Of a stretch of DNA of 64,000 nucleotides, positions 7,897 through 15,639 are shown piece by piece. The number at the start of each line of letters is the position of its first letter. Positions within the stretch are counted from its first letter, which is position 1. This DNA comes from an uncultured Eubacteriales bacterium. GTDB lineage: Bacteria > Bacillota > Clostridia > Oscillospirales > Acutalibacteraceae. The translations under genes were made by a program, and so were the position numbers. The stretch is taken from assembly GCA_934457415.1 (NCBI GenBank), contig CAKSHM010000006.1, forward strand, positions 62,001 through 126,000, written 5' to 3'. A model generated the notes under the pieces. It was given only the letters and a program-made list of their open reading frames with translations, did not search any database and had not been told where the DNA came from.

Positions 7897-9747
7897 ATGT
7901 GCGGTTTTGTAGGCTTTACCGATTTAAGACCTAAAGAAGAAAAGAAAATAATCGTCAAAAGCATGGCTGACAGAATAATTCACCGCGGACCCGACAGCGA
8001 CGGGTATTTTACCGACGATACTGTTGCTCTCGGATTCAGAAGGCTCTCTATAGTCGACTTGGCAGGCGGAGATCAGCCGATATATAACGAAGATAAAACA
8101 AAGGTAATAGTTTTTAACGGCGAGATTTACAATCATAAGGAATTAAGACGCGAGCTTGAAAAAAAAGGACATATATTTTCAAGCAATGCCGACACCGAGG
8201 CAATTCTTCACGGCTACGAGGAATATGGCGACGCACTTTTTAACAAGCTTCGCGGAATGTTTGCTTTTGTTATTTATGATTTAAAAACAAAGGAGCTTGT
8301 GGGAGCAAGGGACCCGTTCGGAATAAAACCGTTTTATTATTACAGAAAAAACGACACCTTTATGTTTGCCTCCGAAATCAAGGCTATGCTTGCGCACCCT
8401 GATTTTGAAAAGGAAGTAAACAGGGGTGCTCTTAAAATGTTCCTTTTATTCCAGTATTCGGTATTTGAAGAAACATTTTTTAAAAATGTCTATAAGCTGA
8501 ATCCGGGACATTATTTTAAATATAAAGACGGAAATTTAGAGATCAAGCAGTATTTCGAGGTTAAATACAACAAGGTTGACAAGGGCTATGACGAATACAA
8601 AAAGGAAATCAAAGAAGCTCTTGAAAACTCGGTAAACTGTCATAAGCTGTCGGCAGATGTCGAGGTAGGATCATATCTTTCGGGCGGTGTTGATTCCTCT
8701 TATGTTGTAAGCGTAGCTAAGCCAGATAAGACCTTTACGGTAGGCTTTGATGTAAACGGGTTTGACGAAACAAAAATGGCTCACGATTTTTCGGAAAGCT
8801 GCGGGATTCATAATTTCAGCGAATATATTTCAAAGGACGAGTTTTTTGATGCGCTTCCTAAGGTGCAGTACCATACCGATGAGCCTGAGGCTAACCTTTC
8901 GGCAGTTCCCCTGCTTTTTCTATCAAAGCTTGCAAGCGAAAAGGTAAAGGTTGTTTTATCGGGCGAGGGATCTGACGAGATGTTCGGCGGATATAACGAA
9001 TATCCCGAAACCTTGGGAGTAAAGACTTATATGGCGCTTCCGTCCGGAATTAAAAACACCGCGTCGAAAATCGCAAAAAAGCTTCCGCACTTCCCCGGCA
9101 AAAACACGATTATAAAATACGCAAAGCCTTTTTGTGAAAGGTACTTAGGCCATGCCCAGATAATGGACGAGGACGAGGCAAATGAGATTTTATGTGATGA
9201 TTTAAAGGATAATTCCACAACAACCGAGGTTTTAAAGCCTTTTTACGATAAGGTTAAAAATGAGGACGATTGTCTGCAAAAAATGTATATCGATATGCAC
9301 TTCTGGCTGCCTCAGGATATCCTCTTAAAGGCGGATAAAATGACAATGGCAAATTCTCTTGAGCTAAGGGTTCCTTTTCTTGACAAAGAGGTGTGGAGCG
9401 TTGCTTCGCAAATTCCAACAAAATATCTGATCAAAGGTAAAAAGACAAAGGCAATATTCCGCGATGTTGCGGAAGAAAAAATGCCTGAGGAATGGAGCAA
9501 AAGAAGAAAACTGGGTTTTCCCGTTCCTTTTTCAAAATGGGTTAAGGAAGATAGATACTATAACCGTGTAAAAGAAATGTTTGAAAAAGACGCCACATCT
9601 CTTTTCTTTGACAAAAACGCAATTTTAAAGCTGCTCGAGGAACACAAAAGCGGTATTAAGAACAACGGCAGAAAAATCTATAATATCTATACTTTCCTTA
9701 TTTGGTACGATGTTTATTTCGGGGAGAACAGTAAATGGGTAAGCTGA
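7897..9747 (+). CDS. asnB: Glutamine-hydrolysing asparagine synthetase-type amidotransferase
   Basis: The 616-residue protein is a class II glutamine amidotransferase fused to an AMP-forming synthetase. The start must be the ATG at 7897 because Cys2 (MCGFVGF) is the catalytic nucleophile; GGAAGG lies upstream at 7881-7886. Further motifs are IIHRGPDSDG, FNGEIYNH and, for the synthetase half, the PP-loop SGGVDSS at about residue 260, then SGEGSDEMFGGY. AsnB makes asparagine, but close relatives (B. subtilis AsnB, Lactococcus AsnH) amidate peptidoglycan meso-DAP or D-Asp. Its place between a D-Asp ligase-like gene and a lipid flippase favours the wall role, which is an inference. It overlaps the next gene by 13 nt. 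Confidence 0.92.
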   Translation: MCGFVGFTDLRPKEEKKIIVKSMADRIIHRGPDSDGYFTDDTVALGFRRLSIVDLAGGDQPIYNEDKTKVIVFNGEIYNHKELRRELEKKGHIFSSNADTEAILHGYEEYGDALFNKLRGMFAFVIYDLKTKELVGARDPFGIKPFYYYRKNDTFMFASEIKAMLAHPDFEKEVNRGALKMFLLFQYSVFEETFFKNVYKLNPGHYFKYKDGNLEIKQYFEVKYNKVDKGYDEYKKEIKEALENSVNCHKLSADVEVGSYLSGGVDSSYVVSVAKPDKTFTVGFDVNGFDETKMAHDFSESCGIHNFSEYISKDEFFDALPKVQYHTDEPEANLSAVPLLFLSKLASEKVKVVLSGEGSDEMFGGYNEYPETLGVKTYMALPSGIKNTASKIAKKLPHFPGKNTIIKYAKPFCERYLGHAQIMDEDEANEILCDDLKDNSTTTEVLKPFYDKVKNEDDCLQKMYIDMHFWLPQDILLKADKMTMANSLELRVPFLDKEVWSVASQIPTKYLIKGKKTKAIFRDVAEEKMPEEWSKRRKLGFPVPFSKWVKEDRYYNRVKEMFEKDATSLFFDKNAILKLLEEHKSGIKNNGRKIYNIYTFLIWYDVYFGENSKWVS

Positions 9748-11351
9748 AAAAATCCTCATTTTTAGAGGGCGCTTTTATTGCGACCGTTTGTATTTTTATC
9801 AGCAAAATACTTGGCATTATCTATGTTATCCCCTTTAAAAAAATTATCGGGGACGACGGCGGCGCGCTTTACGGCTATGCATATAATATTTATAATATTT
9901 TTCTTACGATTTCAAGCGTAGGTATTCCATTTGCTATCTGCAAGCTTGCGAGCGAATATGACGCGCTCGGACTTACGGAAAAAAAGGTAAGAATGTACAG
10001 GCTGGCCACAAGCATAATCGCGGCGTTTTCCGTTATTTCGTTTTTGATCTGCTTTTTCTTTGCAGGTCCGCTTTCAAAGCTTATTATAGGCGATATTGAG
10101 GGCGGAAACACATTTGAAGATGTTAAATTTGTTATCCGCTGTATTGCGTTCACCCTGCTTATCGTGCCGCTTTTAAGCATAAAAAGAGGATACCTGCAGG
10201 GTCATAAATATATAAGCCAGCCCTCAATAAGTCAGGTTATAGAACAGCTTGTAAGAATAATAGTTATTTTAATCGGAAGCTATCTCTTCGTTTTCGTTTT
10301 TAAGCTTCCGATAAGATTTGCCGTGGGAATTTCTGTTTTTGCGGCGGCCGTCGGCGGATTTATCGCATATCTTTATTTATCTAAAACCGTCCGCAGAAAC
10401 AAAGAGGATTTAAGCCTTAATATCAAAGCTTCCGATACTTCTCTTGACAAAACGATAATTAAAGATATTATCCTTTGCTCAATTCCGTTTATTATAATAA
10501 ATCTTGCAAATACGCTGTATACGAGCACCGATATGATTTTGGTGCTTCACACTCTTCCCCGACTCGGCTTTACGGGCAAAGAAACCGAATTCATAAGCAG
10601 TGTTTTCACAACTTGGGGAACCAAATTCAATGCGATTATAACCGCCGTTTCAACAGGTCTTATCGTAAGTCTTATTCCGAATATTGTTCACGATTATACC
10701 TGTAAGGACTATAAGCTCGTAAATACAAATTTCAACAAGTGTCTTAAAATAATTCTTTTAATAATCGCACCGCTTTCGCTTTTCATAAGCCTTGAAGCGG
10801 ACAACTTCTGGACTGTTTTTTACGGTCAGAATAAAACCGGCTCTTCAATAATAAAATTTACAATAACAGTAACTATTTTCGACTGTCTTTATATGGTGCT
10901 TAATTCCCTGCTCCAGAGCCTTAACAAAAAGCATATAATTTATAAAAGCGTTATAACGGGACTTATTATCAATCTTATTTTAGATGTTCCTTTTATGTAT
11001 CTTTTTAAATTTATGGGGTTAAAGGCTTACTACGGAGCAATAACCGCAACTCTTGCAGGCTTCCTTGTTTCTAACACCATGAGTCTTCTTTATCTTAAAA
11101 GAAACATGGCGATAACCTTTACGGAAACCTTAAAGGCATTGCCGAGAGCATTGTTTTCTTATGCCGTTCTTATTGTTCTCTGCACTGTTTTCAACAGGTT
11201 TGCAATAAGCGGCGGATCAAGAATAAAGAGTATGCTTTTTATAGTTATTTCCGGAATAATTGTCGGAGGAATCTATATATTTATAAATTTCGCGGAGCTT
11301 AAAACAGTTCTTCCCGAAAAGCTTTTAAGAAAGCTTAAATTGATAAAATAA
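9735..11351 (+). CDS. MurJ/SpoVB-type lipid-linked oligosaccharide flippase
   Basis: This 538-residue polytopic protein of the MVF/MATE superfamily has about 14 hydrophobic segments across its length. It begins FLEGAFIATVCIFISKILGI, typical of the Firmicute YtgP/SpoVB branch, and has SIKRGYLQGHKY and RIIVILIGSYL in the first half. B. subtilis YtgP (MurJ) moves lipid II across the membrane; SpoVB is the sporulation counterpart. It overlaps asnB by 13 nt and is followed 20 nt later by alr, so it belongs to the same wall-related run. Whether it is the main lipid II flippase or handles a modified precursor cannot be told here. Confidence 0.85.
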   Translation: MGKLKKSSFLEGAFIATVCIFISKILGIIYVIPFKKIIGDDGGALYGYAYNIYNIFLTISSVGIPFAICKLASEYDALGLTEKKVRMYRLATSIIAAFSVISFLICFFFAGPLSKLIIGDIEGGNTFEDVKFVIRCIAFTLLIVPLLSIKRGYLQGHKYISQPSISQVIEQLVRIIVILIGSYLFVFVFKLPIRFAVGISVFAAAVGGFIAYLYLSKTVRRNKEDLSLNIKASDTSLDKTIIKDIILCSIPFIIINLANTLYTSTDMILVLHTLPRLGFTGKETEFISSVFTTWGTKFNAIITAVSTGLIVSLIPNIVHDYTCKDYKLVNTNFNKCLKIILLIIAPLSLFISLEADNFWTVFYGQNKTGSSIIKFTITVTIFDCLYMVLNSLLQSLNKKHIIYKSVITGLIINLILDVPFMYLFKFMGLKAYYGAITATLAGFLVSNTMSLLYLKRNMAITFTETLKALPRALFSYAVLIVLCTVFNRFAISGGSRIKSMLFIVISGIIVGGIYIFINFAELKTVLPEKLLRKLKLIK

Positions 11352-11371
11352 TCGAAAGAGGGTAAATTCAA

Positions 11372-12496
11372 ATGGATTTTTTAAGGCGGACTTGGGCTGA
11401 AATAGACCTGAATGCTCTTAAAAACAATTTTGATATTATCAGAAAAAAAGCAGGAAATACAAAAATTGCGGCGGTAGTCAAGGCGGACGCATACGGTCAC
11501 GGCGCAAAAACAATCGCACCCGTGCTTGAAACATTAGGCACTGACGCATTTGCGGTTTCAAATATAGAAGAAGCTATTGAGCTTAGAAACTGCAAAATTA
11601 CAAAGCCTATTCTTATTTTAGGCTACACTCCTACCGACCACTGTGACGCGCTTATTGAAAACGATATTTCCCAGTGCGTTTATTCGCTTGATTATGCAAA
11701 AGAGCTTTCGAAAGCCGCCTGCGCCTTAAGCAAGACCCTTAAAATCCATTTAAAGCTGGATTCGGGAATGGGCAGAATAGGCTTTGACTGCAGAAACGAC
11801 TCACTTTCGGGGCTAGATGACGCTTATGCTGCCGCCTCTCTTCCCTGCTTTGACTGCGAGGGGATATTCACGCATTTTGCGGTTTCGGACCGCACTCCCG
11901 ACTCGGAGGACGGATTTACAAACGAGCAATATAACAGGTTTATAAAAGCGGTGAATATTCTTAAATCCAAAGGGCTAAGCCCAAAGGTTGTTCATTGCTC
12001 CAACTCCGCAGCTATATGTCTGGACAGTGACAAAAGGCTTGATATGGTCAGACCCGGGATTATTCTTTACGGACTTTCTCCAGAGCCTAAGCTTAAAGAT
12101 ATCGGGGATTTTATACCTGTTATGACTTTAAAATCCACCGTTTCAATGGTTAAAGAAATAAGTAAGGGCGAAACCGTCAGCTACGGAAGGACCTTTACGG
12201 CAGACAAAAAAATGCGTCTTGCAACCGTTGCCATAGGCTATGCAGACGGTTATCCGAGACAGCTTTCAAATAAAGGCTGTGTCCTGATTAACGGAAAAAG
12301 GGCAAAAATTACAGGGAGAATCTGTATGGACCAGATGTTGGTTGATATTTCAGACATAGAAGATGTTCATATCGGAACAGAGGTAACTCTTTTCGGCAAG
12401 GAACTCTCGGTAAACGAACTTGCCGAGCTTGTCGGAACAATAAATTATGAAATTCTTTGCGGAATTTCAAAAAGGGTTATAAGGACAGTTGTTTAA
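11372..12496 (+). CDS. alr: Alanine racemase (canonical)
   Basis: The 374-residue PLP enzyme interconverts L- and D-alanine for peptidoglycan. All signatures are present: VVKADAYGHG with the Schiff-base lysine, LDSGMGRIGF, VHCSNSAA, MVRPGIILYG, VSYGRTFTA with the catalytic tyrosine, IGYADGYPRQ and GRICMDQMLVD. SD GAGGG lies before the ATG. It follows the flippase by 20 nt. This is the second alanine racemase-family gene within 6 kb and the better match to the housekeeping enzyme, so the upstream paralogue is more likely to have a special role. Confidence 0.96.
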   Translation: MDFLRRTWAEIDLNALKNNFDIIRKKAGNTKIAAVVKADAYGHGAKTIAPVLETLGTDAFAVSNIEEAIELRNCKITKPILILGYTPTDHCDALIENDISQCVYSLDYAKELSKAACALSKTLKIHLKLDSGMGRIGFDCRNDSLSGLDDAYAAASLPCFDCEGIFTHFAVSDRTPDSEDGFTNEQYNRFIKAVNILKSKGLSPKVVHCSNSAAICLDSDKRLDMVRPGIILYGLSPEPKLKDIGDFIPVMTLKSTVSMVKEISKGETVSYGRTFTADKKMRLATVAIGYADGYPRQLSNKGCVLINGKRAKITGRICMDQMLVDISDIEDVHIGTEVTLFGKELSVNELAELVGTINYEILCGISKRVIRTVV

Positions 12497-12582
12497 TTTA
12501 TCCTTAATATATTTCTAAAAAGGCAAAATAAAAATCAAGACGGTAAAATGCGGTTTGAACTAAAATAAAAAGGAGAATTATT

Positions 12583-13497
12583 ATGGATTTCGAAATCAAA
12601 TCGGTAAAGGTAAAATCAAGCGACGGAATTCACACGCTTAGAGGTAAAATCTTTATCCCTTCGGGTGAAATCAAAGGCATACTCCATTTTGTCCATGGTA
12701 TGACCGAGCATATAAACCGCTACGATTCGTTTTTTGCGGAATTTGCGAAAAACGGTTATGTCTGCTGCGGATATGATAACTTAGGTCACGGCAAAACCGT
12801 TGGCAAAAAGGATGAATTGGGCTTTATCGCGCACAAGAAAGGCTATGATTTTCTTATGCGGGATGTGAAAGTGTTCTCCGATAAAATAAGAAAGAACTAC
12901 CCGAAAGTCCCTTATATTTTAATGGGACACAGCATGGGTTCGTTTATAGTAAGAGGAACTGCTGTTAATTATGTAACCGACCCCGATAAGCTGATAATCT
13001 GCGGAACCGGCGGCCCCAATCATTTTTCAGCCGCAGGACTTTTAATTACGGATATTTTAAAGCTGTTTAAAGGTGAAAAATACATTTCTAAAGCGGTCGA
13101 CAAAATCGCTTTCGGAGCATTCAATAAGCGCTTTGAGGGCACTTCGGAATATAGCTGGCTGACAAAAAATCACGAAATCACGGAAGCTTACTCAAAAGAC
13201 GAGCTTTGCACATTCAAATTTACTGTAAGCGCAATGCACGATCTTGTTAAATTAAACAGAATAGCAAACAGCAGAAAATTCTTTAAAAAGCTTGATAAAT
13301 CGATCCCCGTGCTGATAGTTTCAGGCGACAGCGACCCCGTAGGCGACTATTCTAAGGGTGTCAAAAAAGTTTATAACAGACTCAAAAACGGCAGAGATGT
13401 TACCTTAAAGCTTTATGAAAACTGCAGACATGAAATTCATAATGACACCTGCAGGAACGAAATGATAGAGGATATTCTTGAATTTTTGGAAAAATAA
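12583..13497 (+). CDS. Alpha/beta hydrolase, monoacylglycerol lipase-like (Hydrolase_4)
   Basis: The 304-residue protein has the Hydrolase_4 pattern. HFVHGMTEHINRYD forms the oxyanion region, GYDNLGHGKT is family-typical, the nucleophile elbow is GHSMGSFI (serine near residue 115), VSGDSDPVG holds the catalytic aspartate, and CRHEIHND near the C-terminus holds the histidine. No signal peptide is visible, so it is probably cytoplasmic. The likely activity is hydrolysis of monoacylglycerol or lysophospholipid esters; the true substrate is unknown. SD AAGGAGAA precedes the ATG. It lies 86 nt after alr and 29 nt before an LCP-like gene. Confidence 0.85.
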   Translation: MDFEIKSVKVKSSDGIHTLRGKIFIPSGEIKGILHFVHGMTEHINRYDSFFAEFAKNGYVCCGYDNLGHGKTVGKKDELGFIAHKKGYDFLMRDVKVFSDKIRKNYPKVPYILMGHSMGSFIVRGTAVNYVTDPDKLIICGTGGPNHFSAAGLLITDILKLFKGEKYISKAVDKIAFGAFNKRFEGTSEYSWLTKNHEITEAYSKDELCTFKFTVSAMHDLVKLNRIANSRKFFKKLDKSIPVLIVSGDSDPVGDYSKGVKKVYNRLKNGRDVTLKLYENCRHEIHNDTCRNEMIEDILEFLEK

Positions 13498-13526
13498 TAG
13501 CCCATAATAGCCATTGAGGCGATATT

Positions 13527-14111
13527 ATGAGACTTAAAGAAAAAACCAAGGATATTTTAAGGGTTGTTTTTTCAACCGCAATAAGTGCATGCGTATTCTT
13601 AATGTTTGTATTCGGATTTATAAAACTCTGTGAAAAAACGGATGAAGCAAATTACAGATCCGCTGAAACAAAGCAAAGTAAAATTCCTTATATCAGGGAA
13701 ATTCCCGAAAATATAACGGTTTTGATCCGCTTTTTTGACGGCAGTGTAACTTTAGCTGAATTTGATTTTAAAAATTCAAAACTTATTTTAAAAGAGAATG
13801 AGTGCGAAACGAAAACCGACAGGTTTTTAAATGTAAGCGAAAATTCCGCTGCTGAAATTATAGACATTATCGGAGGAATCGAAACAGGCGGTTTGAGACT
13901 CACCGGCGTTCAGGCGGTATTGCAATACAGGCAGGAACTTCTTAATAAAAAACAGATTATCGAAGGCTTTTTAAAAAAGGCGCCCGATAGTCTTACCGAA
14001 AATAAAATATCAGATATACTGAATTCATGCGAAACCGATATTACTGCTCTTGACGCATATTATTGGGGCGAGCTTATCCCTAAGCTTTGTAAAAACTCAA
14101 GCTATAACTGA
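13527..14111 (+). CDS. Membrane-anchored protein with LCP-like C-terminal half
   Basis: The 194-residue protein has an N-terminal membrane anchor (about residues 13-34, after a basic RLKEKTKDILR stretch), so the rest is outside. The extracellular part contains IIGGIETGGLRLTGVQAVL, then YRQELLNKKQIIEGFLKKA. This order (GG-I, L-G-Q-A-L-Y-R, then a KQ-I helix) resembles the second half of LytR-CpsA-Psr domains, which transfer lipid-linked glycopolymers to peptidoglycan. The catalytic first half with its arginine and aspartate motifs is not evident, so this may be a reduced or degenerate member. It sits just upstream of a transglutaminase-like lipoprotein (14-nt gap). The LCP link is a motif impression only. 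Confidence 0.55.
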   Translation: MRLKEKTKDILRVVFSTAISACVFLMFVFGFIKLCEKTDEANYRSAETKQSKIPYIREIPENITVLIRFFDGSVTLAEFDFKNSKLILKENECETKTDRFLNVSENSAAEIIDIIGGIETGGLRLTGVQAVLQYRQELLNKKQIIEGFLKKAPDSLTENKISDILNSCETDITALDAYYWGELIPKLCKNSSYN

Positions 14112-14125
14112 AACGGAGAAAATCT

Positions 14126-15454
14126 ATGAAAAAAACAGCAAAATTTCTCGGAATTATTTTATCCTTATCGTTAGTTTTAACTCTTTGCTCTTGTAAGAAA
14201 AAAATACCGGGAATTTCCGATTCCTCTTCCTTTTTTATATTTGAAGAAAATTCCGGCAGTTCGGTTGAAAGCTCTGAGTCTGAACAATCCGGAACAGAAA
14301 TTACGGAAAAATCCTCGCACTCACCTGCACCCTCCTCCGGCGCAGCAATTATAGAAACCGTTATAAATAACAAGGAAATAAAAAGAGTTCCTTACACCGG
14401 AATAAGAATAAAAAGCGACAGGCTGACTGTTTTTTCATCACTCGGTGCGTCAAGACAGGAAATATATAAAAAACTGCTCGCGGCAACCGAAGAATTCACA
14501 ACGGGCTGGATAGATTTAGGAAAGCTCGGCGGCGATTTTAAAAGCGATATTTCTGTTTCTTATCAGGCATTATGCGATGATTATCCCGAAATGTTCTGGC
14601 TGCCGTCAGCTTATTTGCTGAGCCACACGGAAACGGGCGAAATAGCAGTTATGTTTGAGGGTAAAACAGAATCCCATTCTCTTTCTTACATTGCCTCAAA
14701 ATCCGAAGCAAAAACTATGAAAGCAAGGCTTGACGAGGTAGTTAATTCGGTTACCGCCGCAACGAAAAGCTTAAGCTCACAGTTTGAAGCCGAGCTTTAT
14801 ATTCATGATTTTATATGCAATAACACCGCCTATAATATAAACGGGAAATATATCTATTCGGCTTACGGAGCGCTTGTAGACAAAAATGCCGTTTGTGAGG
14901 GCTATTCTAAAGCATTTGCTCTGCTTTGCTCTAAGGCAGGAATAAACTCATTTCTTGTAAGAGGTGTGAGTAAGGAGCAAAACCACATGTGGAACACCGT
15001 TAATATTGATAACGCTTGGTATAACATAGATGTCACTTGGGACGATCAGAACATAAACGGAAATCCGACCTACAGTTATTTTAATTTAACCGATGCTGAA
15101 CTAAACATTGACCACACGCCTGCCTCCCATATCAATCCTAAATCGGGAGCGGCGGACGAAAAAGAATTATTTAATCTTACAAAGAATATTTGCACTGCTG
15201 CTGAAATGAACTATTTTATTCATGAAAACCTTATATTAAGCAATGAAAACGAAATCGGAGAACTGTCCTCTTATATCAAATGGCAGCTTAACCGCGGAAA
15301 TCGTTTCGCCCAGATAAAGGTGACAAATCAAAGCCTTTTAGCGGACGCCTCGGCACTTCAAAGCAGGATTGCCGATTCAATGCAGGTTATAAGCTTAACC
15401 CTGACCGGAATGATTTTGATACAGCATACGAATTATATTATAGTTTACTTTTAA
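14126..15454 (+). CDS. Transglutaminase-like domain lipoprotein
   Basis: The 442-residue precursor has a lipoprotein signal peptide ending in LTLCSC, so Cys at about residue 23 would be lipidated. A low-complexity Ser/Glu-rich linker follows (about 30-75). The core lies at about 225-310: AVCEGYSKAFALLC with the nucleophilic cysteine, QNHMWNTV with the histidine and IDVTWDD with the aspartate, giving a complete papain-like triad. Such proteins act on surface peptides or cross-links. SD ACGGAG precedes the ATG. The last 20 or so residues (SLTLTGMILIQHTNYIIVYF) look unlike the rest. A different frame at the same place reads NAGYKLNPDRNDFDTAYELY, suggesting a possible late frameshift. Confidence 0.83.
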   Translation: MKKTAKFLGIILSLSLVLTLCSCKKKIPGISDSSSFFIFEENSGSSVESSESEQSGTEITEKSSHSPAPSSGAAIIETVINNKEIKRVPYTGIRIKSDRLTVFSSLGASRQEIYKKLLAATEEFTTGWIDLGKLGGDFKSDISVSYQALCDDYPEMFWLPSAYLLSHTETGEIAVMFEGKTESHSLSYIASKSEAKTMKARLDEVVNSVTAATKSLSSQFEAELYIHDFICNNTAYNINGKYIYSAYGALVDKNAVCEGYSKAFALLCSKAGINSFLVRGVSKEQNHMWNTVNIDNAWYNIDVTWDDQNINGNPTYSYFNLTDAELNIDHTPASHINPKSGAADEKELFNLTKNICTAAEMNYFIHENLILSNENEIGELSSYIKWQLNRGNRFAQIKVTNQSLLADASALQSRIADSMQVISLTLTGMILIQHTNYIIVYF

Positions 15455-15467
15455 ACTTATAAACCCA

Positions 15468-15517
15468 AAACTACGGCTTATTTTATTAGGTTAAAATCAG
15501 CCGTGGTTTATTTTTTT
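15468..15517 (+). terminator. Rho-independent terminator after the transglutaminase-like gene
   Basis: An 11-bp stem, AAACTACGGCT at 15468-15478 with AGCCGTGGTTT at 15499-15509 (one G-T pair), is followed by a run of seven T. It separates the preceding plus-strand genes from glnN. Confidence 0.8.
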
Positions 15518-15565
15518 AAGTATTTTTTGTTTTTACATAACAAATCAAAGGAAATCCGCCTTTTA

Positions 15566-15594
15566 TTGACTTTATTTTAAGAATAAACTATAAT
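15566..15594 (+). promoter_or_regulatory. Sigma-A type promoter of glnN
   Basis: TTGACT at 15566-15571 and TATAAT at 15589-15594 have a 17-nt spacer, close to consensus. Transcription would start near 15601, about 39 nt before the TTG start codon. No GlnR-type operator was recognised. Confidence 0.8.
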
Positions 15595-15639
15595 AATATT
15601 AACTTTTTAATTCTTCTTTTTTGTTTCGGAGGGTGTATT

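Noticed and set aside
12497..12582. Search for a riboswitch or T-box in the leaders of alr, the hydrolase gene and glnS
   Set aside because: No T-box (TGGGTGG) motif, antiterminator or known aptamer core could be recognised in these short leaders.
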